Shown here: piece by piece, positions 25,375-39,819 of the stretch
How positions within the stretch are numbered: the first letter of the stretch is position 1
How the letters are laid out: each line of letters begins with the position of its first letter
NCBI GenBank assembly: GCA_028829895.1
Contig: CM054183.1
Location: forward strand, 21,868,975-21,932,974
From: Sinotaia quadrata
Lineage: Eukaryota > Mollusca > Gastropoda > Architaenioglossa > Viviparidae
Reading direction: 5' to 3'
Length of the DNA: 64,000 nt
Translations under genes and position numbers: made by a program
The notes under the pieces: generated by a model
The model's database searches: none
Seen by the model: the letters and a program-made list of their open reading frames with translations, nothing else
What the model was told of the DNA's origin: nothing

Positions 25375-26231
25375 GCACGCACGCACGTATATGCACACAA
25401 AGAATGCTAATGTTTTAAGTAAGATAAATACAAAAATAATAGGAGACAAAATCAGATTAATTTGGATCTTTTCCAGGAAGCTTGGTAGCTGTGAATTTTT
25501 TATTCTACTCTTGCATGCAGTTATTGGGTTTAATGTCATTGTTATTTGTTTTTACCTCACCCACTCCATCTATAAATAAATATTAAGTTAACGAAGCTTA
25601 GATCTCATTCGACAGTTAGCAACAAGTATTACCCATTATTTGTTTTTTGTTGTGTTGTTGCATTCCCAGCAAAGGAAGGCACGCGTAGTTATCACGTGGC
25701 CTATGACGTAATAGCTAAAAGTTAATGCTCTTCTGACGACATTCACTTTCTAAGCATTTCTAAAAATAAAAGTATTCTTTTCGTCCTTCAGTCGACTTCT
25801 GCGACCCTTAACTTCTTCGGCAATGATTACATAATTATTTTGAGGATAGATATCGAACTCAGCAGATAGATGTATTTTGTTTTGTTTGTTTGTTTGTTCG
25901 TTGTTTTTTTCCCCTGTCCGAAAATATTATTTGGGGAGGGTGGAAGAGGAAGAACGAGTATAACCATGACGTGACCTCGATTTAGCGAGCTTAAGGTCTA
26001 GTTTAGTGCATAAACGTAAAGCATGACGCTATGCAGAGAAAGTTCGAAAGTTCAGCAAATCACACACCCTTTTCAAGGTCACACATATCTTATTCTTTAG
26101 CAATAATAAAAGAATAAATCACATTCAGATAGGCAAACGGATGGATGGAAATAGAGAGGGAGGGTTTGTCGGGCTTTGGACATAGATAAAGAAATGTGTG
26201 TGGATGGACGGAAGAGTGCAGGGAAGGAATC
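24850..26231. other. no gene seen
   Basis: Holds a short degenerate repeat (AAGTCAAACACTCAC) at 25120-25250 and a short CA/CG run at 25343-25390. Confidence 0.55.
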
Positions 26232-26349
<118 letters not shown>

Positions 26350-28385
26350 TTTCTGCTTAATCGATTCAGATATACAGCACTGATATTCTCCTGATGATTG
26401 TTTTAATTCTTGTATTAAATAGAAGCAAAGTTTGATTAAAGGAAACAATTTTTAGCAAATTTTCTATTACAAAATGCATTTTAATATTACTCTTTGTGAC
26501 AAGATTGTTAAGCCTTTATTTCACTAGTAGTTCCTACAATCTGTCATGTTTTAAAATATTTCGTTTTCTCATAGGCCACTTGCTATCTTTAAATTTACTA
26601 CAACTTTGATGTTGTCTTCTTGTTTTGTTTTTAAAAAGTTTCTTTTTATTTGCTAGTGTCGCATTTGACTCCAATGTCCTTCGCAGTCAAGTTTTCCGAG
26701 ACTGCGATTCAGCTTGTGTACACGTACAAGGAGTGTAATAAACCCATAAATTATCGACACTCTTGAGTGAATCAAAAGGACAACTCAAGATTGTCATTAA
26801 AATCATAAGTAGTAGTGTGAGGTCTATTACTGAACTGAGGCTCTCTTAGCTTTCCTGTTATACGTTGTTCTCTCCCTTGACAAACGCGACACCTAGCGAT
26901 GGCACAGAGAGGATATGAAATGCAGGGATGAACATACTCGGCCTGTCGAGAAAAGTCCGCTCTTTGCAAAGATTGTGCATTGCTCTATTAAGTCTATTTG
27001 CTCAGTTTATGCGACTCAGTCATACTCAGAAATTAACAACGTGCTCGAAGTGTTCACCTGTGGACGGGAGTGTTCATTGTTTCGGAAAGAATATGAACGA
27101 GTCTTCGGGACGTGTTAACGTGCTGAACAATTCTGTGATCCTGAACGCACGCTGTGAGTGGTACGATATGGTCATTGTATCAGACTGACTGAGGAAAGAA
27201 ACTGTTCTCCCTAGTCTTCGTTGTTCTTTTTCAGTTTTGCCACTGATTGTGTGACACTAACTGTAAACTAGAAGCTTTCAGTTTGAATTTAACTGACAGC
27301 CTGCGTCCAATGTGTGATTTCCTTTCACTTGCTCAATTTCATGGACTCAATAATGGTGATACCGAAACAACGCTAAGAAAAAATGTCTAAACGTATTCAT
27401 TATCAATTCCTTTAATTAAAAATCGGGTACATCACGTGGTCACTTTGAGGAGCCTTAAGACGCAGAATATGTTTTAACGAACATTTATAGATTTCTTCTT
27501 TGCTTTGTTAAGGTCAGGGTCAAATGTGAAAGTTAACTTTATTTAATGAAATAATTAATATGTGTCACTATCTATCTACGTGTTGTGATTTTAATTTTGT
27601 AAACCTCTTTACTGCAGAAATATGGTTGTGCTTAATTGTTGTGTTTTATCTTAAAAGAAGAAAAGATATTTTAATAAGCAAATTTAATAGCAATGTTTAT
27701 TATTTCTCTAGGATTATTCTGGGGCGATATCATGTTGGCAATTGTCATCATCCGAATCCGGTAATCTGACGATGGAAGCTATTTTGTTTAAAATGGTTCT
27801 CGGTCAAATGTGTTCTTAAGTATTTTTCTGTAATATATACATCAGCTATTTAAATACATAAATCTTGTTGACTGTTTTGTTTCAACATCTAAGAAATCGT
27901 TATTCACTATTCGTTTATGAACGCACCTCTTTTGGAGGTTAACGGGACATTCCGATATCAGAAGAGTACAATAAAAATGTTTTAAATGCTTTATATGCTT
28001 TAAATGCTTTCTTTATAACATTGTAACTAAAGCGTGTATGTGTGAGTGATACATTCGAATGTTTTAACTCATGCTTATGGCAACAATGTAACACCACATA
28101 CAATCTCTGTAAATAATAATCTACACAAACACATTTTATTGCATACACATCACATAGAGACACAGATACACGCCAGAGCGCCCATAAAACTAAAAGTCCT
28201 CTTCTTGTTTGCACTGTTAAATATATAATGTACACGTTCGCACTTATATGCATACGGAAATGAACACACGAAGTAATACACTCCAAGCTTGGATAGTATT
28301 ATCTGGTCAGACCATAATAAGGTCAGGTTGTTAAACAAATGATCAACGGGGAATATCAATAAGTTGTCGGGGGTGGGGGTGAGGG
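26350..28385. other. no gene seen
   Basis: Two overlapping + frames at 26915-27188 are Cys-containing but not recognisable, with no clear splice signals. Confidence 0.5.
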
Positions 28386-28387
28386 GA

Positions 28388-28457
<70 letters not shown>

Positions 28458-28527
28458 GATTAGATGAAAGTGGAACATTTTACATTACTCTGATATATTA
28501 TATCAGACCTCAACACACACGCACGCA

Positions 28528-28564
<37 letters not shown>
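28386..28564. repeat. (GA)n and (CA)n microsatellites
   Basis: GA at about 28386-28453 and CA at about 28512-28564, 60 bp apart. A short (GT)n follows at 28694-28720. Confidence 0.95.
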
Positions 28565-28565
<1 letters not shown>

Positions 28566-28720
28566 AAGCATTTTTTTTAAAATTTATCTTCGCTCAGTGT
28601 TATTCTGAGATCTGTTTACTTTGTCCGCTCTCCCGCTCTCCCTCCCTCTCTTCTCTCTTTATGTGTCTAATTTCAATATTTCTCTCTCTATCTGTGTGTG
28701 TGTGTGTGTGTGTGTGTGTC

Positions 28721-31060
28721 TTTAATTTTTCCCTTTGTGCTTTTTGTGATTAATTTTAATAGTCTAATTACTAATGGCATTGTTTATAGAATGAATAGGT
28801 TCAAAGAGTTGTCTAACTAGAGAAGATGGCGTTGCGTGACTTATCTTTAAAACCGACAAAGACAAGTGTGCCTCAGGCTGCTTAGGAGTGGGGTGGGGTG
28901 GGGGGATAGAAAGCAGGGTCTCCATGTTTCGAGAAAACTGTTTTGAAAATTGCGTAATGTGGCCTGACGTTTGATGTGTGACTGAGATATCAAATAAGAA
29001 CGTGTCTGCTTTTTCACACCAAACTAAAAACATTGCTTCTGTGCTAGCTGTTTGGTGATGAATTCGATTACAAAAGATAGGAAACGGATTAAATTAAAGT
29101 AGAAAGATAGAAAACGACTGATAGATAGATAGATAGATTTTGCGCTTTATTAATAAAAAAATAGTGGTGTGCATCAAACTGTGAATACTGTAAGCTGCAC
29201 TGAAGTTGTCTGTATGTGTTACACAAACGTATTCGACTGAGTACATCACGTCTATGGGGTCAGTCGATAAAAGACTGTCCTGAAATTATATACGAACAAC
29301 TTCATCTAGCATTATTTTTTTTAAAAAAACAACAACAATAACGAAGACATCTGTTGTGATAGTTACTCAGTCTGCAGGATGATATCTGCTGGTCTCATAT
29401 TGCTCATAAATCTTCCACCGTCCAAGACCGAACTTTTGGTACGACTAGCGGTAATATAGACTCGTGTTACTTCTGCACCATTTGCTAGCAGCTATAGGAT
29501 GCTACAACCTATAGAAGACAAAAGGAAAGGGAGATAAATATGCAGGCTTCAAATAAATTAACTTGAAACATGTCATCACTGATAAGGAAATATGTTGTCT
29601 GTTGAGATCGAAGTTATAGAGAATAAGTCATATTAATATAGCAAAGAAGATGCAAGGAAACAAAATACACATATATTCAAGCGTATAAGTCACACAACGC
29701 ATTTCATCAGCCATAGCGGGGGAGGGAGGATATTCTGATCGAATGTATATGTTAAAGTTTAAAGAATTAACGACAGTGGCAGAGTTTGCAGGATTAACTG
29801 CTATTAAACTAAGAAAATGAAGGGAACAAACTTAATGTCTTCGTATATTTTGGCACTTAGCACATGGACATTTTCCAACACTGTGACGTTAAATGAACAG
29901 CTGTTCGGGCAGTACTTGGCTCAAGGAGTTGACTCCAACCAGTCATTTTTAGAGTTTAACTACTATTAAAGGGTAATTCTTTGTTTTTTTAAAATATCAT
30001 GTATAAAAATCAGGCAGGAAAATCCAGTTCCCACCCACGTTCATAAGTTGTCAGTTTAATTAGTTTGGCTAATTTCTGCTTCGCGACTACATCCAACAAT
30101 TGTTACTAAGATCTAAGATGCAAAGAATATAAATAGTTATTTTTAACTATCCTGCCAGGAATTACAGACTGTCTTGTCTGTTGTCTCGATCACACGAAAC
30201 GTAACAGCTACAAGATAAATCGCATAGCATTAAGTGGGAGTTCTGAAATGGAAAACGTAACAGCTACAAGATAAATCGCATAGCATTAATTGGGGGGATG
30301 GGTCTGGAATGGAGAACGACAAGGGTAGAGTAGCGCAGTAATAACCGCTCTTCGTTTAAGAAGTATTAAAAACATGCACTCACTATGTGTAGGGATTTAT
30401 GGCATAAACGGTCAACGAAAAACGTTGTTGAAAGAGAGAAACAGACTACTAATAATACTTTTTAAATTACTGTTCATCTAAGTTTCGCAGATTAAAAGAC
30501 ACAAAAGAACTGTGTTATAGGACGCTCGGTAAAATAGAAACATTAAAGAGCTTAACAGGCACAGAAAGTCATATGTTTAGGAATTTAAGGGGTACAGACG
30601 GTGTATTTCAAAATTTTGTATCTCCCTATATTTTTTTTTTAAAAAGGAAATCAATAGGCCTTTTTTCTGAAAAAAATCAGCATTCAGCCTGCGCTTTGTT
30701 TTCTTTATCAATTTCAGCTCTTATTTAAGTACACAATCCCCATGACAACTGAGCTTGTTGCAAAAGATCCGCAATAACTTTGATGAAAGACTTCACACTC
30801 TCGCGGGTCGCGAGAAAGACAGAAGGAAACAGAGGTTACAAAATAAAAGTACACAGCGCATAAATAAATATTCAGCCTGAATTTTAAACAGAACCATTGT
30901 TGCTTTCAGATTAAAGGATGATATTTATTGTTCTCTATTTATGATTTTGCACACAATGCCCTGAGCCACTACCTTATACATTCCCGACCATTGGTCAGTT
31001 GTTCTGCCTGTCATTTCGTAAATACACCCATCCTTCATACGTTCTCTCTCTTTGCAACAG
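28721..31060. other. no gene seen
   Basis: Apart from a short GATA run at 29122-29138 and the duplication at 30197-30288, nothing structured was recognised. Confidence 0.55.
30197..30288. repeat. direct duplication, about 53-bp spacing
   Basis: Two copies of AACGTAACAGCTACAAGATA followed by AATCGCATAGCATTAA. Confidence 0.85.
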
Positions 31061-31167
31061 CAACGTTTATCTACAACCTCAGCAACACCCTACCAGAGGA
31101 TCTGCCAGAATTGCAGCAAATTGTTGCTGAAGACAACGTCCAAATGCACCTCAAGGGCCGAGAGTGA
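31061..31167 (+). CDS. possible terminal coding exon, unknown protein
   Basis: A pyrimidine-rich acceptor (CTCTCTCTTTGCAACAG, ends 31060) is followed by an open frame of 35 codons ending in TGA at 31165-31167. The peptide is acidic with a Leu/Glu-rich middle (LPEDLPELQQIVAEDNVQ). It looks more protein-like than the surrounding frames, but I do not recognise a family and found no matching upstream exon. It could be chance. Confidence 0.25.
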
Positions 31168-34099
31168 ACGTCTAGGGAGGAGGTCAAGCTATGTCTATGT
31201 TAGTGAGGAAAGGAACACTTACTGTAAAAGGCGTACAGCTTCCAAACGGTCTTCTTACACACTATTCGACACAAAAATGGCAAGAGCTAAAGGACTCACT
31301 ACAGCAGTTGTAAAAGCGAAACGTATAGAACATCGCATTTGAAACTTAAAAGATGCAACGTATTTAACGTATTTAATGTTTATATATGAAGCCATACATG
31401 CAAGGGTTAACAGGCAGATGGATTGGTGATAAAGAGGTATAGCAACGGGATTATAGCTGTTTCTGTAAGCGAGTATAGTAGGCCTACATTATAGGGAGTG
31501 GGGTGACTTTTAACCATAACTTGGCTATGTTGGGGTTAACAAACATACAATAATGTTCTATACTCGTGTTCATGGCAGTTAAGGAAAATACTGTGTTCAA
31601 ACGGATATTATTTGGTTGATTTCTGACGTATTCCGGTATACTGAAAACCCAGGCTTTACAGAATTATGTATTTGAACAACGTTCGCAGGAAATTTACCTT
31701 CAATCATAGAGAGACTACCAACTCGCACTCTTCAAAGTCCGGGCTAGATTACTATTAGTTGTACCAACTAGTGTTTCTTCCAATACCGCCACACAGTCCG
31801 ATTAGCGCATGATCAAAACAGCAGAGGTCATTCTGGACCAAAGCGATACAGTAGTAGCAACGAACATTGACACCTGCACGGCATCCCCCTTGCATCTTTT
31901 GTCTTGAGGGACGCGTGCAAAAAAAAATGTCATCGGGAAGGTAAGAGGCTCAAAACAGGATTTCAGCATTTGAATGTTTCCCCGATATGCCAGTATACGC
32001 TGATTAAACGAAGACATGTTTCCATGGAAAGACAATACGGCAATGTGTAGATATGGCCTCTTACGTATATCTATTCCTACTGTCATGATAATTATTACGC
32101 TTGTTTTAATGGAGACTGCCTATATATGGAGACTGCCTATATAGCGCAGTGTTTGAATGTTATATGAATGAAAAAAACGCATAATAACAGATAATTTTTC
32201 TAACGGCTGTAAACAGAACAAAGTACGTTTGAGTATAGGACATTGTTGTTCATTTTAGATCAGATAATTTTTCTAACTATTATTATACTCATAGACATTA
32301 AATCTAACGCGTGGAAAAGGGACTCTTCTGAATATTCTCAAGCCCTCTGAAATTATTATTATATTGTGGGTAATGCTTGTTTCGCATGACGACATGTGTT
32401 CATACGTTCACTGATTAAGGGAGCAGAGTATTTTCATTTAAATGAATTCGACATCAGTTTGGGAGCGAAAGCAGAGCCGGTCGCATAGATAATTTTAACG
32501 ACATAAACTGCTTTAATATATAAAAGGGAGGGTAAACAAAATGTATCATTGTAATGGTAGTAAAGTTTGTCCCGTGGGTGCTAATGCCTGTCAAGCATTA
32601 GTGTGAAGCTATGAAAGGATGCCGTTAGACAGTGCGCTGATGACGTCAACAGATCACATTGCCACGCACGTCCGGCACTGAATGTTCCTATAAACTTTCA
32701 AGCTATGAATTCAACTGAGAGTACCTAATGTATATGGTTATGCAAACTGTTATTTTATTTTTACTACCTGAGTTTCCTAACTTTCCACTTTAAAGAGGAA
32801 ATCTTTACGAAAGCTCATTAAGAATTATCAGGAGCAAATAAGAAGTCCACGTGTATAGATTTAATTTAGAAAAAAATAAAATGGATAGTGTACACGTATT
32901 CTGACCCCGAATTTCTAGTTTTCCTGGTTATGTAACTACTCTAAACTGTTCATTTTGACCCATGTATGCCTAGAGTCCTTTTTAAAGGATGAAACATAAA
33001 CTTTTCAATGGCTGACAATCATATCCTGATTGATTCAAACTGATGTGGTGATTCCATGTTGCAAATAAAAAAAAAAAGAAGACAGATTTGGTTTACTTCC
33101 CTTACACTTCATGTCAACAACATTGGATGCAAACAACAGAGGACTGGCAAGTGACAAAAGGTAATGCAATAAAAAAAAAAGTCTGTTGAATTTGTTGATA
33201 ATGTATAGGAACAATTTGAGTTTGTGCTTCTTTAGTCTGTCACGTTTGCGTCATACTTGGCATTTTGTATTTTTGTTCTGCAGTATGACGTAGACTGGAC
33301 TTGTCACTTTAACAACGTGTGCCTTTAATATTGCAAGACTTCTGAACTCGTCACTAATTACAAGGCGATTTATAAAGAAATACATTTGTAGTTGTTGCTG
33401 GACTAATGGAAATTGCTTCCGGCGAAATGTATTTCACACTGCATTTATGGGTAATCACCTTTGACGTTCTCTTCGTGTACCATTTTTTATTTCCTGTTTG
33501 CGGAGAAATCCTTGTTTTCTTGTATTTTTATCTTTGTTTTCCTTTGGCAGGCACACCGGTTGCAATCTTTAAATAGTTTTAAGCGTGTAAAGTTTCTTTT
33601 CATTGCGTAGGAGATATGGCATTCTCATGTGGTAGTGTGTGTGTCATTTTGTTGTTCCTTGTTCTGTTTCAGATGTTTAGACTGCATTCTTTCTCAGAAA
33701 ATGCAAAGGTTATTTGCTGCGTTACCCAATCGTTTCGCCTTGTTGTTTGATTTAAATCATGTCCACGCTTTCGTTGTTGGGAGATTCCGATGTACAAGGA
33801 GAATAACTTCGACCGCATTCTTAAGGAACTACGCGATTAGATTTGACCAATTAAAATCGATATCAGGGTAGAAGAGATGAACTAAATTCCACATATTCCC
33901 GATGAGTGAGATGGTGCGTGATGATTTAGCGAACTTCATATCACCCGCGCTATCGACTTCACTTCCGGTGAGCAGTAAGACCTGTCGATATGTGTACGAC
34001 CAGAGCTGATGCCAAAAACAGCTTTCAGTAACGTAATCGTGTAACCCGCACGTTCTCAGAAAGATGTAACTAATTAGCCTACTTATTACTTGAATTGGG
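31168..34099. other. no gene seen
   Basis: Unique-looking AT-rich DNA. Frames at 31802-32086 (-) and 33629-33871 (+) have no recognised motif. Confidence 0.55.
32641..32648. promoter_or_regulatory. perfect palindromic CRE (TGACGTCA)
   Basis: Full consensus CRE in a region without a recognised gene. Another occurs at 52321-52328. Either may be chance. Confidence 0.25.
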
Positions 34100-34530
34100 A
34101 GTGGCTGTGTAACTAAATTCCTGAAATGTATGAATTGGTGTAACTATATTTTTAAAATGTGCGTGAGATTAAGCAATTAAATTCTTGAAATGTGTGTGAG
34201 TAGATATAACTAGATAGTGAATATGTGTAACTAAATACTTGAATTGTGCGTGCGTATTTATAACAAATGACTTCAAATGTATACGAGTAGGTGTAATTAA
34301 ATATTTAAGTGTGCGTAAGTAAAGTAAATAAACACTTGAAATGTGCATGTGTAAAGTAGCTAATCACTTGAAATGTGCATGTGTAAAGTAGCTAAACACT
34401 TGAAATGTATATGAATAAAATAACTAAACACTTGAAATATGCATGAGTAAAGTAACTAAACACTTGAAATGTGCATGAGTAAAGTAACTAAACACTTGAA
34501 ATATGCACAAGCAGGTGTAATTAAATTCTT
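34100..34530. repeat. degenerate tandem repeat, unit about 36-45 bp
   Basis: Ten or so units sharing AACTAAACACTTGAAATGTG and GCATGAGTAAAGT; the central copies (34320-34500) are the most alike. Confidence 0.85.
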
Positions 34531-35279
34531 AAGTGATTGTGAGAAGGTGTGACTATATATTACACCAATATGTATTATGAAACCAAAGTTGAGGAACTTC
34601 GAAACACTTTCAAATGGCGGGTGTCCTGAAGTAACGATTCTTGTAACGAAATACTTTCAAAACTTGCCCGCCAATATGAGCAATTTCTAACTATTACTCA
34701 AATGAACCTACATATAACTGACTGGAGGAATGACCATACACATAATTAAAGATCTTGCATAATCCGTGGTCATGTGATCATGCAAATAGCAGCATATCGC
34801 AGTCTTTTGCAGCATGCTATACCAAGTGTGGGACTCGCGTATCTATCTATACATATAGTAATTTTGTTTTTACGTCTGTGGGCTTGTGCAAGCTTAAGTA
34901 AAAAAAAAAGGGGGAAAAGAAAAGAAATGAACATATTTTGATCAGACTTTAAGTGCTCTATTCCATAATATCTTAGAATCAAGATAGGCTATATAACATC
35001 AGGCTATCACATAAGGGCGGTCCTCTTTAGACCTAAAACTACGAAAATAGTTTAGCGCACAAGAGAGCTTGCCAGTAAAAGCAAAGCGCATGCGCACAGG
35101 TCGTGGGTTATACATTGCTCTGACCTCTGTGAACCTCCATGCACAGCGGATAATTGTGTTTCACTCAGATTGCGTTGTATCATTCTGAGTATTTGGTTTG
35201 GGGCTATAGTAAATATTGGATGTGAGATTTTAGTCGGTTGAAATTCATTTCCTAAAGAAATCAAACTACATTTTCCTTC

Positions 35280-36030
35280 TATAATTCTCTCTCTTCTGTA
35301 GTTTTTTTTTCCCTCTTTGTCTTTCTCTAGACCATGTTTCCTCTGCCTCTCTCTTGCCCACTATCACATTATCTCTTTTCCCTTATTCTTGATGTATCAC
35401 TTCTTCCATTCCATTCTTTTCTTCATTTATTTCTCTCCTCACCACTTTCTGTTAACTTATTCATTCTCCCTTCCCTCCATCTGTTCCTCTTTCTGTCCTT
35501 ACCTTAAATTGACTTCTGTGCACATATGCACAAGTGTATGTGTGTGTGTGTCTTAGTCTCTGTCGCTTTGTCTGCCTGTCTCTCTCATTATGTCCTCCCT
35601 TTTCATTTTTCTTTTTATCTCTTTCTCTCACCCTTCTTTAGGTAATTCCTATCTATCTCTTTTATTACATGCTCTCTTTTTCATTTTCTTTCATTCTTTT
35701 CCATTTCCTTTCATTCTCTCTTTTCCATTTCCTTTCATTCTTTCTTTTCCATTTTCTTTCATTCTTTTTTCCATTTCCATTCATTCTCCTTTTTCCATTT
35801 TCTTTCATTATCTTTTTTTCCCTTTTCTTTCATTCTTTTTTTCCCATTTCCTTTCATTCTCTCCTCCTGTTTTCTTTTATATTCCTCCTCTTTTACTCCA
35901 TCTCTTTCTCTTTTTCTCTCTTGCTCTCCCTTTTTCCTTTTTTCTATTTTCTCTCTTGCTCTCCTTTCTCTTTCTTCTCTCTCTTTCCTCCTTCATTCTC
36001 TCTCTCATTCCCTTTTCTATGTCTGCTTCT
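35280..36030. repeat. polypyrimidine (CT-rich) tract with TTTTCCATTTC subrepeats
   Basis: About 750 bp strongly biased to C and T on the + strand. It includes a 27-bp-like tandem array (CATTTCCTTTCATTCTCTC) at about 35690-35870. Long Phe/Ser/Leu-rich frames here reflect composition only. Confidence 0.85.
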
Positions 36031-37149
36031 CTCTCTCTACACCAAACATGTCAGCTTCCTTAGGCACAAAAATTAGTAGGTCTGCTGACCTTATGTCAGT
36101 TTTAATTTTTTAAATATAGTAAATATGCTGCGTCTCTGGACCACAGCGGAAGTTGGCAGGAGTGACTCAAGAGAACAACCGAATAATGCACACATCAAAT
36201 TCGAAACTAAATCTCAATCTACCTTTAAAATAAAAATTGGCATGCTAACACCTAAGATATCCATGACACTTGTATATAAAAGAACATCTTTTTGGCATCC
36301 TGTGTTATGACGTTTACCTGTTGATTAAAAAAGAACTTACTATACATTTTTTTTTCTTTCAGCAACATATTCTGAAAACCGACATGTAATAATTTCCTTA
36401 AATGAAACCGTAGTGCGTCAGAGCCACTATTCTTGACATGTCTATGACAAACCATTACAGGACGTGATAATATAATGACGTGATAACATAATGAACCGCA
36501 GATGATGTCTTAAAATATCTTCTTTCTCTTCTTCAAATCAACATCTCATCTCACTGCGTATGCAATACAAGAGACCGTGATATTGCCACGCTGATCAATC
36601 AAACGGCACGGATTTCTTTAAATTTAATTAAAATTTTTAAAAAATTAATTAAATGTCCATTCATTTATTAGAGTATTTTGTATTTAAATGTTCGCCGCTC
36701 TACTGTTGTGGTTTTTATCATTAGAAAGTCAAGTTCTTGAGCGGCACAAATTACCTGGCAGTATTTCGCCTGAAGGATCGCATCCAAGGTTTCCATGCTT
36801 AAAGGAATGATTTCTGCTTAGTGTCCACTTCCCATCGTTCGTTGATTTTGCGAACGGGCTCTGCAGTTTCTCTGCTGTAGAGAGTAAACAGTCGTGACCA
36901 CTGGCCCGTAACCGTGTATCTGGCGGTGAAAAAAACAACAATGTGTTAATCGAGCGAAAAGCAGTGCATGACAGACGGAAACTGAAATCAATGAAGTTCC
37001 AATGGATTGTTCCTTGGGAAAGCTCTCCACCTGTTCAGACGTTAGTTTATTAGTTTTAAGAAAATAAAGACTGCTAGACAGACGCTACTCTAAGGCGCCA
37101 GACTGGAACCGTTTGTTTGACCTTGTAGAAGGGTCAGTATAGATCTGAA

Positions 37150-37370
37150 ACTGCATCTTTGGAGGCGTCAGCCGTTTATCTAGGAGGTTGTTGTTGTTGT
37201 TGTAAGAGAAAGCTTAGAATTCTATTAGGCTCCAAAGTCAAACATATCTCTTATCTCTTGACGCCTCAACGTTTATCTTGGAGATTGTTGTTGTTGTTAT
37301 AAGAGAAAGCTGAGAGTTCTATTAGGCCCCAAATCAAAGCATATCTCTTATCTCTTGACGCCTCAAAGTA
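37150..37370. repeat. direct duplication, about 105-bp unit
   Basis: Two copies sharing GTTTATCT-GGAG, GTTGTTGTTGTT, AAGAGAAAGCT and CATATCTCTTATCTCTTGAC. Confidence 0.85.
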
Positions 37371-38019
37371 AATAAGGGACGTGACCAGACTTTAGTTATC
37401 TTCCCTTGCGTCAAATGCGGGCATGCAACAGTTTGAACTGCTCTCGTATCCTCGTGTTTCTTATATGCGTTCAGTGCGAGATGCAGAATGTCGTGGTCCC
37501 TCCACCCTGCACAATTCATGATTGTGACCACCCTTTAATATGTCCAGTAAGTACACCAGTAGCGAACGATCAAAAGCGATTGGAATAACATGTGGATAAA
37601 AGTGAGCTAATTTTCTTTCTAAATACAAAAAGTAAAATGTCATTTAACAAACAACAAATCAAACGAAACCAAATCAGTAGTGTGAATTAAGGCGGCTAGC
37701 CATGGCTGCATTGTCTTACTGACGAAGAGCTTGTCTGGGAGGCGATTATTTAATGGGGTTTTTTTTTGTTGCATTGCGATTCGCTTACGCAGCTTAACGA
37801 CCAGCTTGGGACAAACAGCTTAAACACGTGAACAAGATCGCGTGTTCCAATGCATGCGAAACCGTTTTAGTAACGTTATACTTTAGGAAATGGAGCGAAG
37901 TGTTGCATGCACACTAACATTGTTAAGTCAGTTTGCAATGTAGGCATACAAATGCTTATAGTGTCTGAAAAAAAAAACAGGCACTTGTTTACGTAATATA
38001 TTGCTATATACCAATGTGA

Positions 38020-38290
38020 CATAATCACTTTGCAATATACCAACACAAATTTTCTGCACACAGACACATGGTGACTTGGTCACTTTGTGATGAACCAATA
38101 CATATTTTCTGCACACAGACACATGGTTACGTAATCACTTTGCGAACATACTTTAAGCATACAGACGCATGGTTGTGTAATCATTTTGCAATGTACCGAA
38201 ACCATTTTCTGTATTCAGTCATTGTGACGAAATCTCTGTACAATGTACAATTTTCTGCATACAGACTCAGGGTGACGCAAGCAAATTATA
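38020..38290. repeat. degenerate tandem repeat, unit about 50-60 bp
   Basis: Five units sharing TTTTCTGCACACAGACACAT and GTCACTTTG(C/T)(A/G)A. Confidence 0.8.
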
Positions 38291-38984
38291 ATGTAACAGA
38301 AATATTTACAATCAAACTATCGTGTTAAAATATTCCATTGTAAAATAACACGAACTCATTTCGCAAGCAGACAGTGATTGAATCCCTATGTCATTCAAAC
38401 ATGCATATATAGTACGTGTACATGACTGCATTATTGAGATATGGAAACATACTGCACACACGCATGCATACGCATATGCAACGTATTATGCTCAATAATT
38501 TGTTAAGTCCCTGTACACACACACACACTAACTCAGGCACAATACTTGAAAGACATTTTCCTCGAAATAAATACTTGAAACACGCTTAAAAGCCACATGT
38601 AAAGACAACTCAAAATAAATACGTGAAGCACTACACCCTGAATAAAAATCACACAAGATGATAACAGTCCAATCAAAAGTACTTAACACAGTTCGACCAG
38701 TGTCGTCATGTAGTACACTTAAACAAGGACGCACCATCAGACACAAGCAGCAAATATGAGGCTTTATTCAAAATGCCACTTTCGGGAGCTGGTTATTAAA
38801 ATTCAAAATTATATTGTCCACGACATTTAAAAACAAAACAAAACTTCAAGCTTCACCTGTTATGTGTTACATATTTGCTGTTGTTGCTTTAAATTATTTA
38901 TTATTTATTTCATAGATAGGTATCATAGTCTTCACTAGCGCCTTCTCGGTAAAGTAGAATAAATAAAATATTAATGATCGCTCT

Positions 38985-39362
38985 TGTCACTTCCTCGTTT
39001 CATGAAGCTCGGCTCACGAGGTGTCAGTCTTGGTTTGCCCACTCACAATTGTCACGTGATATATATCGACAATGAAAATTTAAAGGGCACGTAAGTGTAA
39101 GAGAGATTTTATTTCCTCAATCCTGAACAATCAAAAAATCGAAACTTAATACCGGCGTTAAGAGATACTAGGGAGGGATAATCGGATGTCGGTTTCACTT
39201 GGCACGATTCTGTATTTCAAAATGTGTACAGATTTTGTTTTTGCCGTAACGAGTTTCACATTCATTAGCACGGGTAAGCCATTGCGCATGCACAATTTAT
39301 TCTCGTAAACATCCTGCTACAGAGTACGCGTAAACTGAATACCGTCACATCCCCACTTTCTC
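38985..39362 (-). mobile_element. putative polypurine tract and 3' LTR of the gypsy remnant
   Basis: On the - strand a purine tract (GAGAAAGTGGGGA, 39350-39362) is followed at once by TGTGACGGTATTC, the usual form of a gypsy PPT/LTR junction. About 240 bp further on (- strand) comes GAGGAAATAAAATCTCTC, a plausible LTR polyadenylation signal. The far LTR end is not certain; no second LTR copy was found in the window. Confidence 0.4.
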
Positions 39363-39819
39363 GCAATTGTGGGTTTTTTTTGTATACAATGAATTTACGT
39401 AAATTCGAAACTAAAATTTGCTTAACTAAAAACAACAAAAACAAAAAACTGAATAACGTAAAACAAAAAGCATGTTTGGCTTTCTAAAATTGCATTGTTC
39501 TTTCTTCTGTATCTATCTTTACCTTCCAGAATCTCTTGGCTTTTTTCGCATTTACACTGTCTTTCAATTCTCAGTCCTTGAAACTGGCACGACACTCATC
39601 AAACACCATGACACAGAAATTCATTCATTTATTGTTTATTAACATAGCAACTAAACACTCAGTTAACTGCTTTAGCGTAAACATTCCCCTTGTGAATGCC
39701 CATCACTGTGTGCTTGTACATTTATTACTTCTTCCCATAATAATAAAAAAAACCATTACTACTATTACATTGTGATACAGGTGAATAAAACACCTTGCAG
39801 TCACTTTGTTAAAACATAA

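Noticed and set aside
26915..27188. Overlapping 67- and 86-codon + frames with several cysteines
   Set aside because: Two frames overlap out of phase, no splice signals or recognised family.
35590..36076. 157- and 135-codon Phe/Ser/Leu-rich frames
   Set aside because: Overlapping open frames in a polypyrimidine tract with internal tandem repeats; composition alone explains them.
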